A stretch of 41,826 nt of DNA, from IMG/VR virus record IMGVR_UViG_3300023215_000703, positions 1-41,826 of that record; one strand, 5' to 3'. The stretch is from a virus. Below are positions 30,288 through 39,794 of the stretch, piece after piece; the first letter of the stretch is position 1; each line of letters opens with the position of its first letter. Both the position numbers and the translations under genes were made by a program. The notes below the pieces were generated by a model. The model worked only from the letters and a program-made list of their open reading frames with translations. It was not told the DNA's origin and did not search any database.

Positions 30288-30734
30288 ATGAGCAATACAA
30301 CTAATATCGTTTACATCGGTAAGAAGCCTTTTAAAAAAGATACCATATGTAGCACACGCACCATTTTTAAGCAGGGCGTGCCAACACCTGTACCGGCAGA
30401 GCTTGCACAACGCTTTTTAGATTTTGGTGAGGTATGGGTGGCTGAAAAAGAAGCCAAGGGCCACATTGAGCGCCAAAAATTCCTAGAGGAACAAGCAGAA
30501 AAAGATCGTCTAGAGCGCGAAGAAGCTGAAAAGCAAGCACAGTTAGATGCAAGTCTTGTTGTAACCGTAGACGGCGAAGAAATTGATTTAGGCAAGTACA
30601 GTTCAAAACAACTTGATACATTCGTTGTAGCGCATGATCTCGTTATTGAAGGTGCTAAAAAGCCGGTGCCTGATTATCAGCTAAAAGTACGCGATGCAAT
30701 GCGCGCTAAAGCAGCGGACGAAGGCGAAGAATAA
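30288..30734 (+). CDS. virion protein with SAP/HeH-like C-terminus, putative
   Basis: The 148-residue protein has a beta-rich start (YIGKKPFKKDTI…FKQG), a highly charged coil (about 53-83), and a C-terminal GKYSSKQLDTFVVAHDL helix pair. The helix pair resembles small SAP/HeH DNA-binding folds seen in phage head genes. It lies between the decoration-like gene and the adaptor genes. It could be a head-neck component. Family by eye only. Confidence 0.5.
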   Translation: MSNTTNIVYIGKKPFKKDTICSTRTIFKQGVPTPVPAELAQRFLDFGEVWVAEKEAKGHIERQKFLEEQAEKDRLEREEAEKQAQLDASLVVTVDGEEIDLGKYSSKQLDTFVVAHDLVIEGAKKPVPDYQLKVRDAMRAKAADEGEE

Positions 30735-30736
30735 TT

Positions 30737-31273
30737 ATGGCGCAATTATCTAGCTTGATCCCGTTAGTTCGTGAGCGCTGCGGGGGCGTTCTTGATCAAA
30801 TGGCGAAAGACCAGCTAGGTCGCGCCTACCAAAAATTTTGTTATGAATCTCGCTTTTTGGCTCGCTCTCAAGAAATTGAGCAGGGGCAGGACGGGGCGCT
30901 TAACATTGATAGTGATCATGTGATTGTTAGCGTTGATTTTGTTTTAGATGCTAATGGCTACGAGCTTAAAAGCTCAGATGATTACACCGTATCAAACACA
31001 ACGCCAAAGGTGCGCGTGTTTTACCATATCGCCCCGCAATTCCTACTACCTAATGACTTTGAAGCGGACAACACCATTGTTAACCGCTGGGCTGATGCGA
31101 TTGCTGATGGAGCCGCAGCGAATTTATTAATGATGCCTAATACCGATTGGACTGATCTGGCAAAGTCTGACTACTACAAGCGCCGTTTTACAGATGGCTA
31201 CCGCGATGCTTTTCGAGTTGCCGTTAACGCACTGGACGAGCAAAGACCTTCACAACCAAGAGTGTTTTACTAA
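30737..31273 (+). CDS. head-to-tail adaptor-like protein, 178 aa
   Basis: The 178-residue protein starts with a helical segment (LIPLVRERCGGVLDQMAKDQLGRA) and has beta strands in the middle with VFYHIAP, then helices with RWADAIADGAAANLLMMP. This arrangement is common in podovirus neck/adaptor proteins. It overlaps the next gene by one base (TAATG). The exact role is inferred from place. Confidence 0.55.
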   Translation: MAQLSSLIPLVRERCGGVLDQMAKDQLGRAYQKFCYESRFLARSQEIEQGQDGALNIDSDHVIVSVDFVLDANGYELKSSDDYTVSNTTPKVRVFYHIAPQFLLPNDFEADNTIVNRWADAIADGAAANLLMMPNTDWTDLAKSDYYKRRFTDGYRDAFRVAVNALDEQRPSQPRVFY

Positions 31274-31923
31274 TGGCTATTGTTTCCTCAAATGAAATCT
31301 TAATGCGCGTTAATAAGCTGCTTAATGATCCAAACTTTACGCGATGGACCAAAGAAGAATTGCTTAATTACCTTAATGACGCGCAGCGTGCAATTGTATT
31401 GCGCCGACCAGACTCTTATACCGTAGATACCGATGATTTTACGTGTGTAGAAGGCACTAAGCAGTTGTTGCCGGTTGATGCGTTAAAGCTTATTGATGTG
31501 ACGCGAAATGAATCAGGCAAAGCGATACGCGGGCCATACAATCGCCAAGTGCTAGATGACAACTACGACACATGGTATGCGGGCAAAGAGTCAAGCGAAG
31601 TTGAGCTTTATATCTATGACGAGCGCAACCCCAAGACGTTTTATGTTTACCCTGGCGTTATAGAAAACGTAAAGCTAACGCTTGTTTATTCAAAAGCACC
31701 GCCGGCTATTAGCTTGGCAGATAATGAAGCGGGCGAAGTCATTGCACTAGATGATATTTACGTTAACGCAATTATTGAATGGATTTTATATCGCTCATAC
31801 ATGAAAGACGCTGAATATGCGGCCAATCCGAATAAGAGCCAAATGCACATGAACGCGTTTAAAAGCCAGCTAGGCGAGAAAAGCCAAGCTGATGTAGCGA
31901 TGATGAGTGAGGAAAAGGGGTAA
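31273..31923 (+). CDS. phage adaptor protein, 216 aa
   Basis: The 216-residue protein begins with LMRVNKLLNDPNFTRWTKEE, continues LLNYLNDAQRAIVL, and later has DIYVNAIIEWILYRSYMKDAEYAANP. These match a family of phage adaptor proteins (DUF6682-type) that sit under the portal. It overlaps its neighbour by one base and precedes the fibre-like gene. Confidence 0.7.
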   Translation: MAIVSSNEILMRVNKLLNDPNFTRWTKEELLNYLNDAQRAIVLRRPDSYTVDTDDFTCVEGTKQLLPVDALKLIDVTRNESGKAIRGPYNRQVLDDNYDTWYAGKESSEVELYIYDERNPKTFYVYPGVIENVKLTLVYSKAPPAISLADNEAGEVIALDDIYVNAIIEWILYRSYMKDAEYAANPNKSQMHMNAFKSQLGEKSQADVAMMSEEKG

Positions 31924-31927
31924 TAAC

Positions 31928-32488
31928 ATGGCAGCAAGCGCAGGCGCGTGGTATCGCGTAGGAACAGTAAACGTAACAAATGGTAGCGCAGCTATTGTAG
32001 GTGTTGGCAGTAATTGGCAAAACGATGTAATTGCAATCGCTATTGGTGATGCTTTCACCATTGACGCAAAGACCTGGTATGAAGTCATAGCGGTAAACAG
32101 TGATACAAGCATTACCCTTGATCGTGGCTTTGAAGGCTCAACGGATAATGGCGTTGAATATGCAATTTTAAGAAACACCTCGGGAACCATACTTACACGA
32201 ATAGCCGGACAAATAGCCGTACAGTTTAACCAAAAGCAATTGTTTTTAGATGAATTGCGTAACTGGCTAACCTCAGAAGATGATACAGCAACACTTACTG
32301 ATAGCCATGGTATTGAGCACGTTGTTAAGACGGTTAATAAAATTCAAGAGTTAACCGGAACGGCAGCAACGCATGATGTTACTACCAGTAGAGTAGATAA
32401 AACTTCAAATAGGCTATTAAGGTATGCTGACTTCGGCATAGGTACTGCTAGCGGTGTAACTATGGATGACCTAGATAATAACGACTAA
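31928..32488 (+). CDS. fibre/head-closure-like protein, N-terminal part of a frame-broken gene
   Basis: The 186-residue product has a beta-rich start (WYRVGTVNVTNGSAAIVGVG), then a helical part with LFLDELRNWLTSEDDT. ATG 31928 has AGGGG about 8 bases upstream and is used instead of a start 7 codons earlier. The frame stops at TAA 32486-32488. The -1 frame stays open from 32482 and continues without a break into the next reading frame. One lost base near 32485 would explain this. The intact protein would have about 356 residues. It may be a tail or neck fibre. Confidence 0.65.
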   Translation: MAASAGAWYRVGTVNVTNGSAAIVGVGSNWQNDVIAIAIGDAFTIDAKTWYEVIAVNSDTSITLDRGFEGSTDNGVEYAILRNTSGTILTRIAGQIAVQFNQKQLFLDELRNWLTSEDDTATLTDSHGIEHVVKTVNKIQELTGTAATHDVTTSRVDKTSNRLLRYADFGIGTASGVTMDDLDNND

Positions 32489-32997
32489 CAGAAAATTCAC
32501 ATATTAACGGCAAAGATTTTAATGGATTTGTAATACCGATAGGGCGCGCCGCAGGGGCTAGGCTAAATCAAATCGCTATGGATGGAGAGAATAAGCCGAC
32601 TTTATATACCCGAAATTATAATTCAGGAAGGCTTGAATACAAACACAGCGGCAACACTAATTTCACCACGTTAAAAGGTGAAAAAGCAGGAGACCAGTTT
32701 GGAGCTATTGTTTTTAGAAATACAAACTCAGTATTTTTGGTTAAAGACTTGTCAGGTTACACCTCTGCCCCCTCATCTATAACATGTACTGGCACATTTA
32801 AAATTACTAATCAAAGCGGAGTAGATAGGATAACTGGCATAACTGCATCAGATCTATTTTTAGATGTTCTGACTTCAAATAAAAGGTTAAAAGTAAAGGT
32901 CTTAAACATAGATCCAGCAGCACTAAGCTTTGGTGGTGATGACACTTACGAGCTGTGTGCTGAAACTGATGGTTCTAACATAGAGGTTAACCCATAA
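32489..32997 (+). pseudogene. displaced C-terminal part of the fibre-like gene
   Basis: In the -1 frame from 32482 the sequence reads LTENSHINGKDFNGFVIPIG and continues RAAGARLNQIAMDGENKPT, then a beta-rich region, to TAA 32997. An internal ATG at 32578 could start translation, giving 139 residues, but no good ribosome site precedes it. The hydrophilic beta-rich composition fits a fibre end. It overlaps the DUF4376 gene by one base. Confidence 0.6.
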
Positions 32998-33689
32998 TGT
33001 TAAAATTCATAAGCGACAACGATTTTTTGCTAGTCGATAAATATAAGCAAAACGATGATGGCTCAATTAGCTGGGTTTATAACGATGGCAATGCAACTCA
33101 CAGCGGCTTTATTCGTGAGGGCATGACTCGATCTATTCAAGTACCCGATGGCGCAGAGCAAGTGAAAGTAGGTGAAAAACTCGCTTTGGACAGCGAAGGC
33201 AATCAAAAGCTAGATGATGATGGACTGCCGTTATTCGAGCCCGCTTTTGAAGAACAGCAAAAATACAAAGATGAAATAGTCGATATATGGGCCAAGTTAA
33301 AAGAGCAGGTAGAGCAAGGCGCTATAACGATAGACTCGGATCATTTGCTTTTAGAGCAAAAGCAGAGCGCTAAAGATAGTATTAACGCCACTCGCGATGC
33401 GTTGAATGACGCAGATATTGAGTACAACGGTTATACATTCCAAGCGGGTGCGCAATCGCGTGAGGATATTATGGGCGCAGTGGTTACAGGTAGCGATACT
33501 ATTTGGCTTACGCGTGACAACCAAGAAATTGAAATGCTAGCCGAAGATATGCGCGGCCTTGGTCTAGCTATCGCCAACCGTAAAAAGTTTTTAGTGTATA
33601 AGGCCCGTCACTTTAAAGATGCGCTGGACGAGTTAAACGATGAAACCGAAATAAAAGATTTTATCAATAACTTAGATTGGAGCGCATAA
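32997..33689 (+). CDS. tail fibre assembly-like protein (DUF4376)
   Basis: The 230-residue protein has an N-terminal beta part (DGSISWVYNDG) and a C-terminal DUF4376-like helical domain: INATRDALNDADIEYNGYTF, QAGAQSREDIMGAV, LAIANRKKFLVYKA. Such proteins accompany tail fibre genes, often as chaperones or cap proteins. It starts in the stop of the fibre-like gene. Confidence 0.65.
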   Translation: MLKFISDNDFLLVDKYKQNDDGSISWVYNDGNATHSGFIREGMTRSIQVPDGAEQVKVGEKLALDSEGNQKLDDDGLPLFEPAFEEQQKYKDEIVDIWAKLKEQVEQGAITIDSDHLLLEQKQSAKDSINATRDALNDADIEYNGYTFQAGAQSREDIMGAVVTGSDTIWLTRDNQEIEMLAEDMRGLGLAIANRKKFLVYKARHFKDALDELNDETEIKDFINNLDWSA

Positions 33690-33690
33690 T

Positions 33691-34101
33691 ATGAGAGTAA
33701 TATTTTGCACAAACAACCTGCCGCTTAGCTTGCTAATAAAGTTGGTTACATGGTCGCAGTGGCATCATTGTGGTGTCATTGTGAAAGAGCAGGGCATAGA
33801 TTACGTTATACATGCAAAAGCATTTAAGGGCGTTATTAAGGAGCCGCTTAAAAAATTCAAGCTCGACTACCCTGATCACGAAATACGCGTGATGAATGGA
33901 AACTCTACAGATGCGAATGAGCTTTTAGGTCAAAAATATGATTTTGGCGGCGCTATTGGTCATTACTTTAGTGCTTGGAATGATCCGCATAAGTGGTTTT
34001 GCTCTGAGCTGGTAGCGTATTGTCTTGATTATGTAAACCTAGACTTTGTAGGGCGCTTTACACCTCAGCGCTGTTACGCCATGAGCCTACCCATAGAATA
34101 A
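33691..34101 (+). CDS. permuted NlpC/P60-like hydrolase
   Basis: The 136-residue protein has an N-terminal WHHCGVIV motif (H25/H26) and a C-terminal WFCSELVAYCLD (C104). This is the His-first, Cys-later order of permuted papain-like NlpC/P60 (YiiX/LRAT-type) enzymes. Phage versions may cleave peptidoglycan peptides during entry or act in tail assembly. GGAG lies 8 bases before ATG 33691. The gene lies among tail proteins. The fold assignment is from motif order. Confidence 0.7.
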   Translation: MRVIFCTNNLPLSLLIKLVTWSQWHHCGVIVKEQGIDYVIHAKAFKGVIKEPLKKFKLDYPDHEIRVMNGNSTDANELLGQKYDFGGAIGHYFSAWNDPHKWFCSELVAYCLDYVNLDFVGRFTPQRCYAMSLPIE

Positions 34102-34146
34102 GTTTTAAACCTTCCTCAAAAAACACTTACAAAATAAGCGAATCCT

Positions 34147-35757
34147 ATGCCTGCAATATCCGTAAAAACTTTTGCCGGTGAACGGCCTAAAATCGATCCG
34201 CGATTACTTCCCAATGAATCAGCATCTAAAGCTTATGGTTGTCATTTTGATAATGGCAACCTATCGCCTTTAAGACTTCCTGAATTGACAGACGTATCAG
34301 TGATCTCGAACGCAAGAACAATTTACCATTACTTAGACCAGTATTGGTTTTCATGGAATAAAGCAGTTAATGCCGTAGCGAGCCCTATTGCAAACGACCC
34401 TTGGCAGCGCGTTTACTTTACGGGTGATGGATACCCAAAGGTAACTAACAACGCAATTTTTAGCGGGCAAGTCATGCCTGCTAATGCGTACAGGCTGGGA
34501 ATACAATCGCCCGAAGTGCCAATAATTGCAGTGGTGACAGATGCGGCTACCGATGAAATTGATCCGAACGATGATGAAACACGCTATTACACGCACACGT
34601 TTGTCACTGAGCAAGGCGAAGAAGGACCACCAGGCGAAGCGTCACAACGTATTGATATAGAGTACCCTGATGAAGAAGGTACGTATGTAACGCTGTCTTT
34701 TTCACCACCAAATGTTAATGCGTCAAATATAACGCACCGCAGAATATATCGCACAGCTACCGGCGGCGGTGTTGCTGATTATCTTTTTGTTGCTGAAATC
34801 CCTATTTCACAAGATGTATTTGTCGATGACATATCAACGGACGAATTAGGTTCATCACTCGACACTTACGATTACGAAATGCCAAACGAGAACATGATTG
34901 GCTTAACGTCTATGGCTAACGGTATATTGGCCGGCTTTTTTGATAGTACGGTTTGCTTTAGCGAGGCGTACTTGCCGTATGCTTGGCCGAGCGGTTACCA
35001 GCTAACAACCGAGCATGAAATTGTAACCGTTGCTGCGCTTGGTAATACGCTTGCAGTTTTAACAAAGGGCTACCCTTACTTATTCAGCGGCATTAGTCCT
35101 GACGCAATGGCCGGCCAAAAGCTAGAGTCTAATCAATCATGCACAAGCGCACGCTCAGCGGTAATCGTAAACGGCACGCTCATATATGCAAGCCCTGACG
35201 GTTTGATAGGTTTAACCAGTGGTGGGTTAACCATGCTAACTAACCAGATAATAACGCGTGAGCAGTGGCAAGAATACGAACCAGAAACAATAGAGGCGTA
35301 CCACCAAGAGGGCCGCTATTTAGCTTTTTATGGCGCCAACTTAGACAAGGCGTTTATTTTTGATCCGAACACCGGTGATTTTAGACACTTTACGGCCAAA
35401 GCTGATTGCGGATTTAACAGCCTTGTTGATGACACTCTGTATATTTGCCAGGGCGCGGACTTGAGTAAATGGGGTGAGTCTAACGAGCTTACAAGCTACG
35501 AATGGAAGTCTAAGGACTTTTCAGCGAGCGACCTAAGCTTTGCATGCGCAATGGTAAAGGGAGTCGATACGGAGCTTTCAGGGGTTCGCATTTACGCCGA
35601 TGAAGTAGAGATATTGCATTTAGCGCCAGGGCAAATACCCAGCATGGCATTTAGATTGCCACCTAATCGCGGTGATAAGTGGTCATTTGAGGTTTATGGC
35701 AAAGGCACAATACACAGCGTTTCTATTGCAACAACCATGAGAGAGGTTGCGGCTTAA
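34147..35757 (+). CDS. tail tube/stabilisation protein, beta-propeller-like
   Basis: The 536-residue protein is beta-rich throughout, with repeated Gly/Asp/Thr turns. An FN3-like region at about 140-205 reads YTHTFVTEQGEEGPPGEAS, then ITHRRIYRT. Later segments such as GILAGFFDSTVCFSEAYLPY and YLFSGISPDAMAG resemble podovirus tail nozzle or P22 gp10-type DNA stabilisation proteins. It lies directly before the long fibre gene, with TAATG overlap. The role is inferred from size and place. Confidence 0.6.
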   Translation: MPAISVKTFAGERPKIDPRLLPNESASKAYGCHFDNGNLSPLRLPELTDVSVISNARTIYHYLDQYWFSWNKAVNAVASPIANDPWQRVYFTGDGYPKVTNNAIFSGQVMPANAYRLGIQSPEVPIIAVVTDAATDEIDPNDDETRYYTHTFVTEQGEEGPPGEASQRIDIEYPDEEGTYVTLSFSPPNVNASNITHRRIYRTATGGGVADYLFVAEIPISQDVFVDDISTDELGSSLDTYDYEMPNENMIGLTSMANGILAGFFDSTVCFSEAYLPYAWPSGYQLTTEHEIVTVAALGNTLAVLTKGYPYLFSGISPDAMAGQKLESNQSCTSARSAVIVNGTLIYASPDGLIGLTSGGLTMLTNQIITREQWQEYEPETIEAYHQEGRYLAFYGANLDKAFIFDPNTGDFRHFTAKADCGFNSLVDDTLYICQGADLSKWGESNELTSYEWKSKDFSASDLSFACAMVKGVDTELSGVRIYADEVEILHLAPGQIPSMAFRLPPNRGDKWSFEVYGKGTIHSVSIATTMREVAA

Positions 35758-38700
35758 TGGCAAAATTAAAAAAAGGCACGTTCCCTGGCATAGTAAGAAA
35801 AGGCCGGCAAGATCCCACTAGTAGCGCTATCACTGAAAATATAGAGCTGCTAACAGGCCAGCGAGGCAATAACAGAGCTTTATTAATGAGCGACCTTGTT
35901 GATCTTGATGATATGAAGCGCCAGGCACTTATTAATAATGCGAGTGGCGGCACCAATGATGGCGGATTACCAATTACAACAGGCGGAGTGGAAAGACCGC
36001 ACGCGCCTGTCAACCTATCGGCCACAGGTGGCTTTACATTTATAGCCGTTAGCTGGGATCACCCCACCTATAGAGGCCATGCTTACGCTGAAATATGGCG
36101 CAGCGAAACGGACTCATTTAACAGTGCCACGCTAATAGCGACAGAAGTTGCGGACGTATTTAGCGATACTGTAAATATGGGAGCTGAATATTACTATTGG
36201 GTTCGCTTTGTAAATATTGCCGATGTAAAAGGGCCAACGCAGGGCGCAGCCGGTGTTTTTGCAAAAACGCAAAAGTCAGCTGAACTTATACTCGATGAAA
36301 TTGGCGGGCTTATAGAAAAATCGCATTTGAGTGATTTTCTATCAACGGCAGTCGATAAAATACCGGGGCTCGAATACTTAATTGAAGATATTGCTTTAAA
36401 TGAAATACCAGCATTAAAAATCGAAATAGATAACTTTGATTTAGATATAGGCGAGTTACGCGCCGATGTTGACCAGCATTTAATTGATATTCCCAGCATA
36501 CAAGAGCGCATAGAAAGCCTAGATACTATTACGGAGCAGGCAAAGCAAGATGCTGAGGATGCGATAGATAAAGTAGAGGCACTAGACTTTGATACGGACT
36601 CATTAGCTAGACAGTTAATTGAAAGCGCGCTTGTTGGCGATCTAAATTGGGAGGCGAATGCGGTTAAGCTGTACGAGTTTGAATCTAAGCTTGGCGATGT
36701 TAATGCACGCATAGAAGCTGAGTTTTTAACAAAGACAGAAGCAAATGAAGCCATAGCCGCTGCAGCAGAAACCATACAGGTAATGATAGAGGAAAATGGA
36801 ACCGCGTTAAGTGGCGACATTGCAAATACCTATTACACCAAAGCAACAACCGATGAAGTCATTGCAGCCGCAACCTCAACACTTAAATCAGCCATTGAAA
36901 ACCCCGAAGGCGACAGCGTAGGTGCTACGCTATTTAACGATTACTACACATCAACTGCGACAGACAATGCAATAGCAGCTTATGGCCTACAGTTAAAAAG
37001 TGAGATAGAAGATCCGGACGGTGAAAGCCTAGGCGCGCTAATAAAACAAGATTACAGCACTACGGTAGAAACTAATTCAGCTATTAGCCAGGCAACAACG
37101 CAGCTTAAATCTACGATAGACGAAGAAGTAAGCGCGACACTCACGCAAGATTACTACACCAAAACAGAAACCAATGAAGCAATAACATCATCAGCTCAAT
37201 TGCTTAAAGCTGAAATTGAAGATCCTATGGGTAACAGCATAGGCGCTACGCTATTTCACGAATACAGCACAAAGGCCAATGTAGAAGAAGCCGTATCAAG
37301 AGCTATATTTCAAGTAAGTAGTGAAGTTGAGCTTGCAAACGAGCCGTTGGCACAAGCTGTTATTGAAAATGCGCTAGCTAATGATCAGCAGGCAGACCAA
37401 CAAAGAATTGTTACCGCTAATATATTAAGGACTCAAGAGGCTACAACTAGCCAAACAGAAGCGTTAGCGCAATCAATCACTGTTATTGAAACAAACTTTC
37501 TCGAAAGCGAATCAAAGTTAACGCAGTTAAGCGCGGCATTCTCGGACGCAACCAACTCAACAGCAAGCGACATTCTACAGCTAAATACAAAGGTAGATGA
37601 AAACAAGGCATTCCTTGAAGTTAATTATTTAACGAAAGTCGATACAGAAAGCGCTATAAGCCAAGCAACAAACGCAATGCAAAGCGCAATAGAAGGGGCT
37701 ACCTCTGATATTTACGAAAACTTTTTAACCTCTGTAGAGACAGAGCAAGCGATAAGCCAAGCCACAACAATACTAAAAAGCGAAATTGAAGATCCGCAGG
37801 GCAACAGCCTTGGCGCTACGTTATTTAATGAGTATGAAACCAAAGCAGATGCGGAGCAATCAAGCGCTTCAACAAACCAGCAATTAAGAGCGGAGTATGA
37901 AACAAGCGCTATAGCCGCAATTGAAAACGCTTTAGCTAATGACTTGGAGCAAGAGCGAAGGACGATAGCCGAGGCGGATATAATACAAAGGCAAAATGTT
38001 TTTTCTAATGAACAAAGCGCTTTTGCTGAGTCTCTAACGGTTTTAAATGCTGCAATGGGTGAAAACCGAGCAACCCTGTATGAACTCCAATCAACGTTTG
38101 CAAGTAGCACAGAGGCAACCGCAGAAATAATAGAAAAGCTAGATAGCGATATTGATAATGTTTCAGCTGACCTATTAAACAACTACTTAACTAGCGCAAA
38201 AGTAGGCGAAGCAATAGCCAGTGCGGATACTGCGCTACGTGCAACTATTGAAGATCCCGAAGGCAGCAGCATAGGCGCGGACTTACAACTTAACTATTAC
38301 ACAAAGTCTGATACAAATAGTGCCATAAGCTCAGCAACCAACGCGCTTAGGTCACTTATAGAAGATCCAGAGGGCGACAGCATTGGCGCGCTTATCGTCA
38401 ATAATTACACCACCAAAACAGAAGCAGACCAAGCGATAGCAACCGCGTCTGAAACGCTGCTATCCGAAGTAAACGGCGTAAGATCTTCACTGCAAACAGT
38501 AAGCGAAACTGTCGCAACAAACCAAGGTGAGTACAGCGCATTATGGGGCGTCAAGTCTACTGTTAATGGACTCACAACAAGTCTTGGTCTTGTGAATGAT
38601 GGTGTTGAACCTATATTCGCAGTTAAAGGCGCTAAGTTTGCTGTTATAACAGATCAAGATCCTACCAACTTAACGCCTATTTTTGCTGTATCGGATGGCA

Positions 38701-39605
38701 AGACAGTAATTAATACGGCGATTATTGACGAGGCATTTATAAAAAGCCTGGTCACTGATGACCTGCTTGCCAATAGATTGCTTGTTAGCTCAAGACTGAC
38801 AACACCATCAATTAACTATAACCCAAGCAACGGCGCTCGCAGCAGTAACTTTTCGATTGACCCGAACGGCAACATGCTTGCTAAAAGCGCCACGCTTCAA
38901 TCTGTAACCATTAAAGATAATAACGGCAACGTTGTTATGTCATCTACAGGCGCTATACCGTCCTCTAAAGTGACAGGGCTAGGTAACTTAGCCTCTAAAG
39001 ACTCTTTGGCTTACAACGAAATAAGCGGCAGGCCAAATCTAGGGGCGTTCGCATTTTTAAGTGAGCTAGGTTATAACGACTTGAGCGGCAAGCCAGCTTT
39101 TAGAGATTTAGCATTTAAAAATTCAGTTGACTACAGCGAGGTAACAGGGAAACCCGCACTGGGCTCGCTGGCTTATTTAAACTCACTTGCATATGACAGC
39201 ATAACGGGCAAGCCTTCACTTGGTCCATTTGCAGGACTTAGTAAAATATTGAGTTCAAATGTAACTACGTATATTGCTAATGGCGCTATTGGCTCTGCTC
39301 AAATAGACCAGGCTTACATAAACCAATTGTTCGGCCAAAATGCGAGCTTTTACGGTACTGTTTACGCGCAGAATCTTGATGGTGATGTTATTGATTTAAC
39401 AACAAAGAATATTGGTCGAATTACTAACTCTGGATCTGGTGAAGTCGAGGTTGTGAGGTTTTCAGTTTCAAGCCAGCCATTCCAACGAAAAATAATGATT
39501 GATGGCATTAGGGTTTCTAGTAATCCATCATCTAACTCTAACGCATCGAGTACAACACTTAAACTTTACATGGACAGAGCAAACAAACCTAGATACAGGC
39601 GATAG
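35757..39605 (+). CDS. large tail fibre / host-specificity protein with FN3 domain and repeats
   Basis: The 1282-residue protein has an FN3 domain (about 80-165, APVNLSATGGFTFIAVSWDH), helical trimer-like segments, and six copies of an I-E-D/N-P-x-G-x-S-x-G-A/G repeat. These alternate with YYTK-TETNEAI-type coils (about 350-910). A C-terminal set of four S-x-x-Y-x-x-(I/L/V)-(S/T)-G-K/R-P repeats (about 1080-1160) follows, typical of phage fibres. It resembles lambda J/DUF1983 fibres more than podovirus spikes. The frame ends at 39605 but continues in the +1 frame to 39756, so the last 50 residues appear displaced by an extra base near 39581-39587. Confidence 0.85.
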   Translation: MAKLKKGTFPGIVRKGRQDPTSSAITENIELLTGQRGNNRALLMSDLVDLDDMKRQALINNASGGTNDGGLPITTGGVERPHAPVNLSATGGFTFIAVSWDHPTYRGHAYAEIWRSETDSFNSATLIATEVADVFSDTVNMGAEYYYWVRFVNIADVKGPTQGAAGVFAKTQKSAELILDEIGGLIEKSHLSDFLSTAVDKIPGLEYLIEDIALNEIPALKIEIDNFDLDIGELRADVDQHLIDIPSIQERIESLDTITEQAKQDAEDAIDKVEALDFDTDSLARQLIESALVGDLNWEANAVKLYEFESKLGDVNARIEAEFLTKTEANEAIAAAAETIQVMIEENGTALSGDIANTYYTKATTDEVIAAATSTLKSAIENPEGDSVGATLFNDYYTSTATDNAIAAYGLQLKSEIEDPDGESLGALIKQDYSTTVETNSAISQATTQLKSTIDEEVSATLTQDYYTKTETNEAITSSAQLLKAEIEDPMGNSIGATLFHEYSTKANVEEAVSRAIFQVSSEVELANEPLAQAVIENALANDQQADQQRIVTANILRTQEATTSQTEALAQSITVIETNFLESESKLTQLSAAFSDATNSTASDILQLNTKVDENKAFLEVNYLTKVDTESAISQATNAMQSAIEGATSDIYENFLTSVETEQAISQATTILKSEIEDPQGNSLGATLFNEYETKADAEQSSASTNQQLRAEYETSAIAAIENALANDLEQERRTIAEADIIQRQNVFSNEQSAFAESLTVLNAAMGENRATLYELQSTFASSTEATAEIIEKLDSDIDNVSADLLNNYLTSAKVGEAIASADTALRATIEDPEGSSIGADLQLNYYTKSDTNSAISSATNALRSLIEDPEGDSIGALIVNNYTTKTEADQAIATASETLLSEVNGVRSSLQTVSETVATNQGEYSALWGVKSTVNGLTTSLGLVNDGVEPIFAVKGAKFAVITDQDPTNLTPIFAVSDGKTVINTAIIDEAFIKSLVTDDLLANRLLVSSRLTTPSINYNPSNGARSSNFSIDPNGNMLAKSATLQSVTIKDNNGNVVMSSTGAIPSSKVTGLGNLASKDSLAYNEISGRPNLGAFAFLSELGYNDLSGKPAFRDLAFKNSVDYSEVTGKPALGSLAYLNSLAYDSITGKPSLGPFAGLSKILSSNVTTYIANGAIGSAQIDQAYINQLFGQNASFYGTVYAQNLDGDVIDLTTKNIGRITNSGSGEVEVVRFSVSSQPFQRKIMIDGIRVSSNPSSNSNASSTTLKLYMDRANKPRYRR

Positions 39606-39756
39606 AATATCGGCAATCTTACTTGCTACTATACCTGCAAACTCAAGCAGGACGGTGTACGTTAGGATAAGCAAAGGCGGCCCAGGTGAGGAAGTTGGCA
39701 CTTTACCGCAGAGAATAGTAGCGAGGGTTTTCAAGGACGGTTCTACAATTTCATAA
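39588..39756 (+). pseudogene. displaced C-terminus of the large fibre gene
   Basis: In the +1 frame the sequence reads TNLDTGDRISAILLATIPAN and continues SSRTVYVRISKGGPGEE to a stop at 39756. It is beta-rich and fits the end of the fibre. Removing one A from the A runs at 39581-39587 gives a 1332-residue protein. The C-terminal tip is usually where the receptor contacts or trimerisation occur. Confidence 0.7.
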
Positions 39757-39794
39757 TGGATAAACCCCCCATAATAGGTTAATATTTTATCACA

